Source of the DNA: Alphaproteobacteria bacterium
GTDB lineage: Bacteria > Pseudomonadota > Gammaproteobacteria > JAGOUN01
DNA: 64,000 nucleotides
Reading direction: 5' to 3'
Assembly: GCA_021151585.1 (NCBI GenBank)
Contig: JAGKWX010000003.1
Span: 13,464-77,463, forward strand
Position 1 is the first letter of the stretch. Every line of letters starts with the position of its first letter. The position numbers and the translations under genes are program-made. Below, piece by piece: positions 18,324 through 26,600 of this stretch. The notes under the pieces were generated by a model, which worked only from the letters and a program-made list of their open reading frames with translations, was not told where the DNA came from and did no database searches.

Positions 18324-19022
18324 TAAGCCACGCACAATGTCCGTGTTGGCAGTGGTAATCGCTTGGCCTAAACTCGTGTATATATCTTGTTGAGGCATAT
18401 TGTTGTCAAACGTTACTGCAATAATTCGAGTTTGGTAGCGCTCCCAGCGAGCGGTATTGCAAAGTAATAGAAGTTGTGTGTCTGTTAGATTATTCATAGA
18501 AGAGCGTGGATTAATAAGTTCTGGATTAAGAAGATCGTTACGCCCAAAATATTGTAAATCTAGAATCACAGCCTGGTTATTGGTCATTGGCTGTGAATTA
18601 TTTGGCATTGCATCGGGAGATAAGATCTGCGTACTATTACCAAACTCTGAATCTAAAAGTTCTGTTGCATCATTTTGGCTGACTCTGCCCACGCGGAATA
18701 AATTAGCTCTTAACACAAGATTAGCTTTGTCGATATTATCGACCACTGTGAACGATTTTTCTTCCAGGCTCTTAGATAGCCAAGTCTGAAGATCAAAATC
18801 GTAAACGCCAGCATCATTTTTAATAGTGATGAAAGCGGTGCGTTCTTCTTTGGGGATAGGTGTTAAATATACATATGAGCTCGCTCTCGTTTTAACTTTT
18901 GCTACTGGTTGTGTTACCTTAGAGTCCTGTGATGGCTGTGCTTTGGCTGGCATGTGACAGGCGGTTAATAAATTCAGACCGAATAAAAAAACAAGACCGC
19001 ATATAGAATATTTTTTTAACAT
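18318..19022 (-). CDS. TraT-like outer-membrane lipoprotein
   Basis: 234 residues with a lipoprotein signal peptide (GLNLLTAC, Cys22). The mature part has a TraT-like order: a TPIPKEERTAFITIKND strand, then LSKSLEEKSFTVVDNIDKA, then ANLFRVGRV, and near the C terminus RYQTRIIAVTF followed by a helical tail. TraT proteins give plasmid surface exclusion and serum resistance; chromosomal relatives are common in intracellular gammaproteobacteria. The glycine-rich membrane segment of TraT is not evident. Family assignment is by pattern only. It is divergent from aroA, with 65 bases between the start codons. Confidence 0.6.
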   Translation of the reverse strand: MLKKYSICGLVFLFGLNLLTACHMPAKAQPSQDSKVTQPVAKVKTRASSYVYLTPIPKEERTAFITIKNDAGVYDFDLQTWLSKSLEEKSFTVVDNIDKANLVLRANLFRVGRVSQNDATELLDSEFGNSTQILSPDAMPNNSQPMTNNQAVILDLQYFGRNDLLNPELINPRSSMNNLTDTQLLLLCNTARWERYQTRIIAVTFDNNMPQQDIYTSLGQAITTANTDIVRGLS

Positions 19023-19087
19023 TATTGTAACAAATGAGTGAATTTTAATGACTCTTTTATACCATTCTCCTGCTCAAGGTGACAAGT

Positions 19088-20344
19088 ATGTCTTTATATA
19101 TTTCGCCTATTAATCGTCCGATTCAGGCCCGAATCAACATTCCGGGATCAAAAAGTATTACTAATCGTGCATTGTTGCTCGCTGCTTTAGCGCAGGGTGA
19201 ATCATTGTTGCAAAATATACTGCTAAGTGATGATAGTTGGGCCTTGATTAGAGCGTTACAAGCTTTGGGGGTAATTATTCATATTGATAGTTTGCATGAT
19301 ACGGCTACCGTGAGTGGTTGTTCAGGAAAATTTCCCCAGCCGCAAGCAAGTATTGATTGCCGTGACGCAGGAACTGTGGCGAGATTTTTGTTATCAGTAT
19401 GTGCTAATCAGTTAGGAAGATTTCAATTAGATGGTAGCGCGCGTTTGCGACAGCGGCCTTTGCGCGATTTAATTGACGTATTGCGTGCTCAGGGGGCAAT
19501 AATTTTTTCTGATGCATTGCCATTAACTATTGCAAGTTATCAAACGCTGATAGGCGGGGATATTTTTATCGCTGGCGATGTTAGCAGTCAATTTTTGTCA
19601 GGATTGCTAATGAGTGCTCCGTATTTTCAACGAGATGTGATCTTGACTACGCATAATTTAGTCAGCAAGCCTTATGTTGATATGACTTGTGCCATGATGC
19701 GAGATTTTGGTGTTGATGTGTTGCAACATCAATCTACATGGACTGTGAAAGCGTCTCAGTGTTACCGAGCGCGTCAGTACTGGATTGAGTCTGATTTTTC
19801 GAGCGCATCATATTTTTTTGCGGCGGCGGCGGTGACGGCTGGCGACATCACGATGTTAAATATGTCATACAAACAGAGTATTCAAGGCGATAAATATTTT
19901 TTAGATGTATTAAAAAAAATGGGTTGTGTTGTTCAGGAAAATTCTGAAGGATTGCGCGTTATTGGCCCAGAACAATTAGCAGGAATTGCGGTTGATATGG
20001 CTGACTTTTCAGATACTATGATGACGCTTGCGGCAATTGCGCCTTTTGCCAATTCTCCAACGCGTATTTTTAATATTGCTAATACGCGCGTTAAAGAATC
20101 TGATCGTATTCGTGCGATGGCAAATAATTTACGTTGTTTGGGTGTTTCAGTTGAGGAAGAAGAGGCGGCGCTCACTATTTTCCCGGCATGTCCACATGGC
20201 GGCGTGGTCACTACCTATAATGATCATCGCATTGCAATGGCGTGTTCGCTGATTGGTTTAAAGGTGGCTGGAGTAATCATTGATGATGAAAGCTGTGTTA
20301 ATAAAACGTTTCCAGAGTTTTTTAAGAAATTCTCTTTGTTGTAA
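19088..20344 (+). CDS. aroA: 3-phosphoshikimate 1-carboxyvinyltransferase (EPSP synthase)
   Basis: Shikimate-pathway enzyme joining shikimate-3-phosphate and phosphoenolpyruvate. Signatures are PGSKSITNRALLLAALAQG at the N terminus, DAGTVARFL, and RVKESDRIRAM with YNDHRIAMA near the C terminus. The length of 418 residues is close to the usual 427. The ATG at 19088 is chosen because AAGGTGA ends five bases before it; a GTG nine bases upstream is part of that ribosome site. Confidence 0.97.
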   Translation: MSLYISPINRPIQARINIPGSKSITNRALLLAALAQGESLLQNILLSDDSWALIRALQALGVIIHIDSLHDTATVSGCSGKFPQPQASIDCRDAGTVARFLLSVCANQLGRFQLDGSARLRQRPLRDLIDVLRAQGAIIFSDALPLTIASYQTLIGGDIFIAGDVSSQFLSGLLMSAPYFQRDVILTTHNLVSKPYVDMTCAMMRDFGVDVLQHQSTWTVKASQCYRARQYWIESDFSSASYFFAAAAVTAGDITMLNMSYKQSIQGDKYFLDVLKKMGCVVQENSEGLRVIGPEQLAGIAVDMADFSDTMMTLAAIAPFANSPTRIFNIANTRVKESDRIRAMANNLRCLGVSVEEEEAALTIFPACPHGGVVTTYNDHRIAMACSLIGLKVAGVIIDDESCVNKTFPEFFKKFSLL

Positions 20345-20422
20345 TCTAAACAGCAGTGACTATGTCGTACCAGTTCGGGCGGGCTGTTAGTTTTACATGC
20401 TATAGCTGAATATAGAGTTATG

Positions 20423-20440
20423 CCCCGGCCTGTGCCGGGG
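20423..20440. terminator. G+C-rich hairpin between convergent aroA and pcnB
   Basis: CCCCGGC-CTGT-GCCGGGG forms a perfect 7-bp stem with a four-base loop in the 119-base gap between two convergent genes. No T-run follows on either strand, so it is an atypical intrinsic terminator or an mRNA 3'-end stabiliser. Confidence 0.45.
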
Positions 20441-20463
20441 TGGTGTGCGCTGTTATTCTCATA

Positions 20464-21798
20464 TTATTGGCGCTTCTTTTTTTCTCTCCGCTTTGGGTTT
20501 TTCGTGTATTTTTTCATTTCTTCTGTCAACATCTGTGTTTGTGTCACAGGGTCTGCTTCTTGCAAGCGTGTCCACCACTGCGCCTTTTCTTGATACTCTG
20601 GCTCGACTTCGGCGCGCAATAAAAGAAAATCATAAGCTGCGCGGAATTTGGGATGTTGTAATATTTCAAATGTTTTTTGATTAACAGGCCGTGTTAATCG
20701 ATATTGTAAATGCCAAATATCACGTATTGTCATAGATAATATTTTAGGAATAGCCGTCATTTTGGCTTGTTCACCTAAGACTTGTGACACGGCAATAGAG
20801 TTTGCTTGAGCTTGCGGCATCTCGTTGCTTAATTCATGTGCGCGATTTTTATAGACATGCCATAAGAGCACCGCATATAAAAAAGCGGGTGTCACTTTTT
20901 TCTCAGCCTGGATGCGCGCATCAGTATTGCGGCAAGCGAGTTCGATTAAGGCGTGAATTTTTTCATTTTTTTTCATCGCAGCAGATGTTTGCGGAAACAA
21001 TATCTGAAACAAATGTTGTTGCAATAGCAAATGAAATGTTTTCAGTGCGGCACCTGTATGAAATAATTTATATACTTCATCGAATAAGCGAGCGTTTGAA
21101 ATGTTATTTAACAATTTTGCCATTTTTTTAATTGGCGCTACAGATTTATTTTCAATAGTAAAATCTAATTTTGCAGCTAAACGTATCGCTCGAAGCATGC
21201 GAACGGGGTCTTCGCGATACCGCGTTTCAGGATCGCCGATGACGCGAATAATTTTATCTTTTATATCGGCAAGTCCATTAACCGCATCGACAATGCTGAA
21301 ACCATCAATGTTATAATATAAAGCATTAATTGTAATATCACGTCGCCAAATATCTTCTTCTAATGTGCCATAAACGTTATCGCGTTTGATCATGCCGCTA
21401 TCATGCAGTTGATGCGCATCGCTATCTGTGTCTGTGCCGCGAAAAGTGGCGACTTCGATAATATCGCGTCCAAAATGCACATGCGCAAGACGAAAACGCC
21501 TGCCGATCAAGCGACAATTGGTAAATAATTGCTTGACTTGTTCTGGGCGCGCATCAGTCACAATGTCAAAATCTTTGGGGCGCAAGTTTAACAATAAGTC
21601 ACGCACACCGCCGCCGACGATATACGCCTGATATCCGGCCGATTTTAGGCGATACAGCACCTTAAGGGCATGCTCACTAATGTTCGCACGAGAAATGCTA
21701 TGTTGCGAGCGCGGCACAATGTGATTCGCGTCAATAGCTTGAATGTTATTTTTTTTCTTTTTAGAAAAAAGTTTGGTGAGAAAGGCTTTGATGGTCAC
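20464..21798 (-). CDS. pcnB: poly(A) polymerase I
   Basis: A 444-residue nucleotidyltransferase that adds 3' A-tails to RNA and promotes decay. The catalytic region is YIVGGGVRDLLL followed by PKDFDIVTDA (the two Asp), then RDITINALYYN and GDPETRYREDPVRMLRAIR; the C terminus is highly basic (KNPKRREKKKRQ). PcnB is told from CCA-adding enzymes by RSQHSISRANISEHALKVLY. The GTG at 21798 overlaps the upstream stop (GTGA), but AAGGAG ends only one base before it. An ATC two codons later sits seven bases from that site. Confidence 0.94.
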   Translation of the reverse strand: MTIKAFLTKLFSKKKKNNIQAIDANHIVPRSQHSISRANISEHALKVLYRLKSAGYQAYIVGGGVRDLLLNLRPKDFDIVTDARPEQVKQLFTNCRLIGRRFRLAHVHFGRDIIEVATFRGTDTDSDAHQLHDSGMIKRDNVYGTLEEDIWRRDITINALYYNIDGFSIVDAVNGLADIKDKIIRVIGDPETRYREDPVRMLRAIRLAAKLDFTIENKSVAPIKKMAKLLNNISNARLFDEVYKLFHTGAALKTFHLLLQQHLFQILFPQTSAAMKKNEKIHALIELACRNTDARIQAEKKVTPAFLYAVLLWHVYKNRAHELSNEMPQAQANSIAVSQVLGEQAKMTAIPKILSMTIRDIWHLQYRLTRPVNQKTFEILQHPKFRAAYDFLLLRAEVEPEYQEKAQWWTRLQEADPVTQTQMLTEEMKKYTKNPKRREKKKRQ

Positions 21799-21805
21799 GC
21801 TCCTT
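21790..21805 (-). promoter_or_regulatory. pcnB ribosome site spaced for an ATC rather than the GTG
   Basis: On the minus strand AAGGAG (21805-21800) is followed by one base and then GTG (21798-21796), or by seven bases and then ATC (21792-21790). Both codons are in the pcnB frame. The spacing favours ATC. E. coli pcnB is known to start at AUU. Confidence 0.5.
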
Positions 21806-22130
21806 CTTTAGTCTTGCCTACATTCCAGTGGCCATATTTTTGAATATTTTCGTGCATAGCATCGGGGGCCAAGTCTAGTTCTCCTGGCCATGTCGCCACG
21901 CCGTAAGAGAGATAGACTTGATTAAACAGGTTTAGATTTTGCAGCTGAGCAAACACGCCCGCTTTAGGGCTAAAAATAAATGCTTTCAAATTGACACAGC
22001 CTTCTAGGCCGTCGATGAATACGACTTTTAAACAATAATCATCTTGCGCAGCGACCATTTTCAAGCGCCATGGCGCTGAACAAATTATTCCAGTGGCTGA
22101 ATTTTCTTCGGTGTTTGGTTGTGTTTGCAT
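21795..22130 (-). CDS. DUF2442-domain protein
   Basis: 111 residues from the ATG at 22130 (preceded by GGAAAT). VVFIDGLEGCVNLKAFIF and the C-terminal YGVATWPGELDLAPDAMHE are the DUF2442 pattern. This family is nearly always encoded beside DUF4160, as here, and the pair has been suspected of being a toxin-antitoxin-like unit; no activity can be read from the sequence. It overlaps the DUF4160 gene by 46 bases and pcnB by four. Confidence 0.82.
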   Translation of the reverse strand: MQTQPNTEENSATGIICSAPWRLKMVAAQDDYCLKVVFIDGLEGCVNLKAFIFSPKAGVFAQLQNLNLFNQVYLSYGVATWPGELDLAPDAMHENIQKYGHWNVGKTKEGA

Positions 22131-22345
22131 AATTTCCAATCTTCTAATAATTCGGCGCGATGCTCATTCGCCCATTCCAAAACCAACAACAATGCTCGTT
22201 TAGGTAAATAACCCTTGATAACCTCTAATGTTTTGATTTCAATAATCGCTTCAAATTCGGCGTATAGTGCGTGAAAATGCGGTGGAGGATGTTCGCTCCA
22301 AAACATTTGAATAACAATACCATAAAAGGTGCTAACTGTTGGCAT
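22085..22345 (-). CDS. DUF4160-domain protein
   Basis: 86 residues from the ATG at 22345: MPTVSTFYGIVIQMFWSEHP, then PPHFHALYAEFEA, which is the DUF4160 signature with its conserved His residues. A GTG 12 bases upstream is an alternative start, but the family begins at MPT. It is the first gene of a DUF4160-DUF2442-pcnB run and divergent from the methyltransferase gene at 22410. Confidence 0.85.
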   Translation of the reverse strand: MPTVSTFYGIVIQMFWSEHPPPHFHALYAEFEAIIEIKTLEVIKGYLPKRALLLVLEWANEHRAELLEDWKLCKHNQTPKKIQPLE

Positions 22346-22409
22346 AAACAAGCCCACGACTTATATATATGGTATTATATTCTGTATTAATATTATTGAT
22401 CAATAACTT

Positions 22410-23477
22410 ATGTCCTTTATTTCGTCGCGGTTAACACAATTGATTAAGCAGGCTATTCAGCACAAAGGCGGCTGGATCAGCTTCGCTGAATTTATGCAAA
22501 AAGCCCTATATGAGCCTGGTCTTGGTTATTACGTCGCCGGTGCTCACAAATTTGGTGAAGATGGAGATTTTGTCACTGCCCCCGAAATTTCTTCTGCGTT
22601 TAGTCGATGTTTGGCGCTACAATGCCAAAAATTTTTGCAAAACGACGATGCAATTCTAGAATTTGGTGCGGGCACGGGCATCATGGCGGCAGATATTTTG
22701 TTGGAACTCGAGAAACAGCAATCATTGCCAAAGTATTATTTTATTTTAGAAGTCAGCCTAGATTTACAACATCGTCAACAAGAAACCTTGCAGAGAAAAT
22801 GCCCTCATTTGTGTGGGCGCGTGCAATGGTTATCGCAATTGCCGGAAAATTTTACCGGTGTTGTATTGGCGAATGAGGTATTAGACGCTATGCCGGTGCA
22901 TGTTGTTGAAGTGCAGGATGGCGAATATGTTGAAAAAGGTGTTGCTGTTGAAAATGGTGAATTTATATGGAAACTCAAAAAATACATTGATCCTAGGGGC
23001 GAGCGGCGCTCGCCGTTCTTGCCGCGCGCATTTCCGCTTATTGAAGGTTATTTTTCTGAAATCTGCCCAGCCATCCACCCTTGGCTTGAAAATCTTTATA
23101 AAACGATGAAGCGCGGCTATGTCATTTTAATCGATTACGGATTTCTCGAACACGAATACTATCACCCACAACGCGATCAAGGCACGTTAATGTGTCATTA
23201 TCGTCATCGCGCGCATACAAATCCTTTTATCCATATCGGTTTGCAAGATATCACGGCGCATGTGGATTTTAGCGCTGTTGCACGCGCGGCAGAAAAATGC
23301 GGCTTTATTGTTGAAGATTTTACGACACAGGCGAAATTTCTGATGCCGCTCGGGATTTTGGATCCTGTGGATTTGCCTCTCGCAGAACAATATCAACATG
23401 CGCAGGCTTTAAAAAAATTACTATTGCCATCGGAGATGGGCGAGCTATTCAAAGTGATGGCTCTGCATAAAAAGTGA
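22410..23477 (+). CDS. SAM-dependent methyltransferase, MidA/NDUFAF7 family
   Basis: 355 residues. PGLGYYVAG and GDFVTAPEIS near the N terminus, the SAM-binding EFGAGTGIMA (about residue 85), then ANEVLDAMPVHVVE and GYVILIDYGFLEHEYYHP define the family formerly called DUF185. The mitochondrial member methylates an Arg of complex I; the bacterial substrate is not known. It stands alone and is followed by a 147-base gap. Confidence 0.9.
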   Translation: MSFISSRLTQLIKQAIQHKGGWISFAEFMQKALYEPGLGYYVAGAHKFGEDGDFVTAPEISSAFSRCLALQCQKFLQNDDAILEFGAGTGIMAADILLELEKQQSLPKYYFILEVSLDLQHRQQETLQRKCPHLCGRVQWLSQLPENFTGVVLANEVLDAMPVHVVEVQDGEYVEKGVAVENGEFIWKLKKYIDPRGERRSPFLPRAFPLIEGYFSEICPAIHPWLENLYKTMKRGYVILIDYGFLEHEYYHPQRDQGTLMCHYRHRAHTNPFIHIGLQDITAHVDFSAVARAAEKCGFIVEDFTTQAKFLMPLGILDPVDLPLAEQYQHAQALKKLLLPSEMGELFKVMALHKK

Positions 23478-23556
23478 TAAATTTATATACAGATAGACTG
23501 TTTTTTGACCCGAAAGATATATTTTTTTAATTAGTTTGTTCTCAAAATCTACAATC

Positions 23557-23589
23557 CTTCAGCTCTACTTAAGATTTGGTCGGTATGAT
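23557..23589 (+). promoter_or_regulatory. possible promoter with a partial PmrA-box-like repeat
   Basis: CTTCAGCTC-TA-CTTAAGATT (23557-23576) matches the known PmrA-box form cTTAATatT-N2-cTTAATatT at 13 of 18 positions, almost all in the second half (8 of 9). TATGAT (23584-23589) could be the -10. The spacing to the -10 is short and the first half is poor, so this is tentative. Confidence 0.3.
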
Positions 23590-23624
23590 CAAGTTTTTCG
23601 AATAAGCAGAAAAAGGTAGACATT

Positions 23625-26600
23625 ATGCAGACCAGGCAAATCCCTTCCGTTATGGCAAGACTAAATGACACGAGTCCCCATAGAGCAACTCCAGCAATCA
23701 TAGCTGAGAATTATGATAGTCGAGTTTATGGTAAACGCCAACGTTATGCGATGCCATCAGCATTGACTAGTGTAGATGGCGTGGATAGAACACAGGTTTT
23801 TCAGAATTTTACTTATGAAGATTTTACACGATTAAAAGATTTGGTTAGTACAGCGACATGTCCATTAGACCGAGCGTTGATTGATAAAATCAACTCATTA
23901 GATAAGTCAACTTATGCGCAAGCTGAATTTGATTACAACACCGCGCGTGGTTTGGAATCTTATCTTGCATCACAAAATAATGATGTAGAAATGACTGATA
24001 AGCAAATTCAAGCAACTCAAGAAAACCCATTGGCACATCCGAAGACCTTGGATACCAAGTTGGTGGTGAATAAAAATGCTGCGAGTTCTCAGGCACATGC
24101 TGTGTCAATTAGGCAGTTGATAAATAAATTAGCGACAGAATTTTATTCTACTACATTAATTGTTTTTTCTGATGAAGCAGCAGTCGCAGTAGATAGTGCT
24201 AAAGCCACTAATCTTTCACGTATGGTATTTTTTGATAAACAAGCGATTTATGCTCTTTGTTGTGTTTATGGTGTTGATAAAGCAGCATTGACTGATAAAT
24301 TAAACAGTAAAGGTATGGCTGTAACCTTAGCTGAGATACGCGCTGCTCGAACGCAAGAGCCTGAAATTAAAGCATTGGCAATAGCAATAGAAACATTATT
24401 CGAGGCCGCTTATTTTGGTTCGGGTCGAGCATTTCAGTCGCTGATTGAAGCACATGAAGCAGGTATTTACGAATTTAGTGACGAAGAATTGTGCCAATTA
24501 GTAGAAGCGCAAATGGCATGGTATCGCATAGGATTAGCTGCACAAACACCACGTGATGGTAATCGCGTGCATTATGTCGCTTATCCTTTTGCGGATGACT
24601 TGAGTGCAGTGCAATGCTTGCCTGACTTAATCCTATCTCCTAAAACGTGGAAAGCAGTTCGTGTAAACCAAGCTGCATTCCAAAATTTACTTGCTAACGT
24701 TTATCATCAGCAAGGGATTAAAGCTTCTGCTTTAGTAGTTGCTAATGAGCATTTTGACGAAGAGGTAAAATTATCTAATGATGATTTGCGACAATTATTG
24801 CGAACGCTGGTTACTCTATATATTGCTGCAAAACAATCAGGTTCTAGCGTAGAAGGCGATGATATGCAAATTTTACCAAGATTTCTACCAGAAAAACGCT
24901 ATCCAAGATTGTGGGAGGCGTTAAGAGGGAAAGCGGAAGAAAGTTATCGCTTGCTCAATGATTTTTGGCCGAAATTAAGTCGAGAATTGCTGAATCAGCC
25001 GGTGGTAGCTGAACTAACTGCGCGTGGTCCGCGTAGTGAGGAAGAGCGAGCTGAGGCTGCTCATGCTGAGCTAACAATTGATGCATTGGTTTCCTCGGTA
25101 CATTTAGCTGGTGAGATAGAAAAACAACCAGAGCATTTAATTAAACAGCTTCAAGAGCCGATAATGGCTATCGAATTGAGTGACACAAAACGACAGTTTG
25201 CTGCTCAGCGGATAGAGATTTTGGAAGCCATGGGTAAGTTACGTCATTATGCATTGTCTGAAAAATTAAGAACGCCTGGTCTCGATGAATCCATACAAGA
25301 TGAGTTGGTGCTGGCAAAACAAAAGAATTCAGCGCAAACGATGAGCGAAACAGAGTTAATGCAAAAAATCACAGAACAAGCAGTATTGGCGAGTGGTGGT
25401 ATTTATGATATTCGAGAAGTGATTATCAAGAGGATCGCTAGTAACCAAGTAGCAGACAAAAGTGCACAAGAAAAACTTGATGAAGACAATAAGGCTTTGC
25501 AGAAACCACAACAAATATTGTTAAGACAAACGGATGAGGTAGTTAAAAAACTTCAAGAAGAAGATGAAAAAGATTTGAAAGATAGTAGTGTTGTTGAATA
25601 TAAAGCAGAGAAATCGGGTTTTGCTAAGAGTAAAACAGCCAATCATGTTGAAAGAGAGTTTGAAGAAGCAAGTAATGCAGTAGAAGAACAAGCGAAATTG
25701 ACAGCAGATAGAAATCGTCCTGCTTCTTTCTTATGGGGTAAATCAGATCAAGAGCTATTACAAGAAAAACAACAAAGGTTAGTAAAATGCGAAGCGCGTT
25801 TAAACACGTTACGCACTCAGCAAGCAGCGTATGTACAGCGTAAAGCTCAACGTGATAAAGATACCAAATTGGTTCAGCAATTACGGGACCAGGTGAATCA
25901 GCTTGTAACCCATGCTATTGAAGTTTTGAAAAATTTAAACATGATTAGAGCTGAACGATTGGATCAATTAGAGGCATTGAAGTTATTAAGCCAAGATATT
26001 CTAGAAGTGATTGAGAATAATCCAGTTGTTGAGTATATGCGCGATTTTGTTGAAAAAGTTTCTGAGTTTATAATATCACAAATGAAAGAGGCTAATGCTC
26101 AAGCGGTGCGTGAAGCACGTTTGCAGGAGCTTGAAAATAAAGAGCGAGCGTTAACTAAAGCATTGGTTGAGACTAACCCTGTAACCGAATTTATTCGTTT
26201 GGTGATGCTCGATTATGTGCAAACTTGGGTGGCGCGTAAAGGAAGGGGTGATTATTCTTATTGGAAAAACTTAATCGCACAAAGTTTACAAGAAGACATA
26301 ACGGCGTATGAATATGGAGCTTTTGCGTTTAAACATCCGAATAAAAAGAACAAGGCGCGTGAAGCGTTGCCTTTATTTATAGTGGCAAATTCATCCGCTT
26401 ATATAAAATTGTTAGTGATTTACATATTGAGTGTTTCTGCCGAAGATTTTTGGTTAAAAATACAAGATAAGCTCTTCGAAACGAATGGCCGGGTGGTGCC
26501 TAAAGAATCTGCATCATTGCTAAATGTTTTGTTAAGTAAAGATGCCTATCCGATTACTACAGATCTGAAAAAAAATGAAGAGAGTCTACGCCGAACCTTA

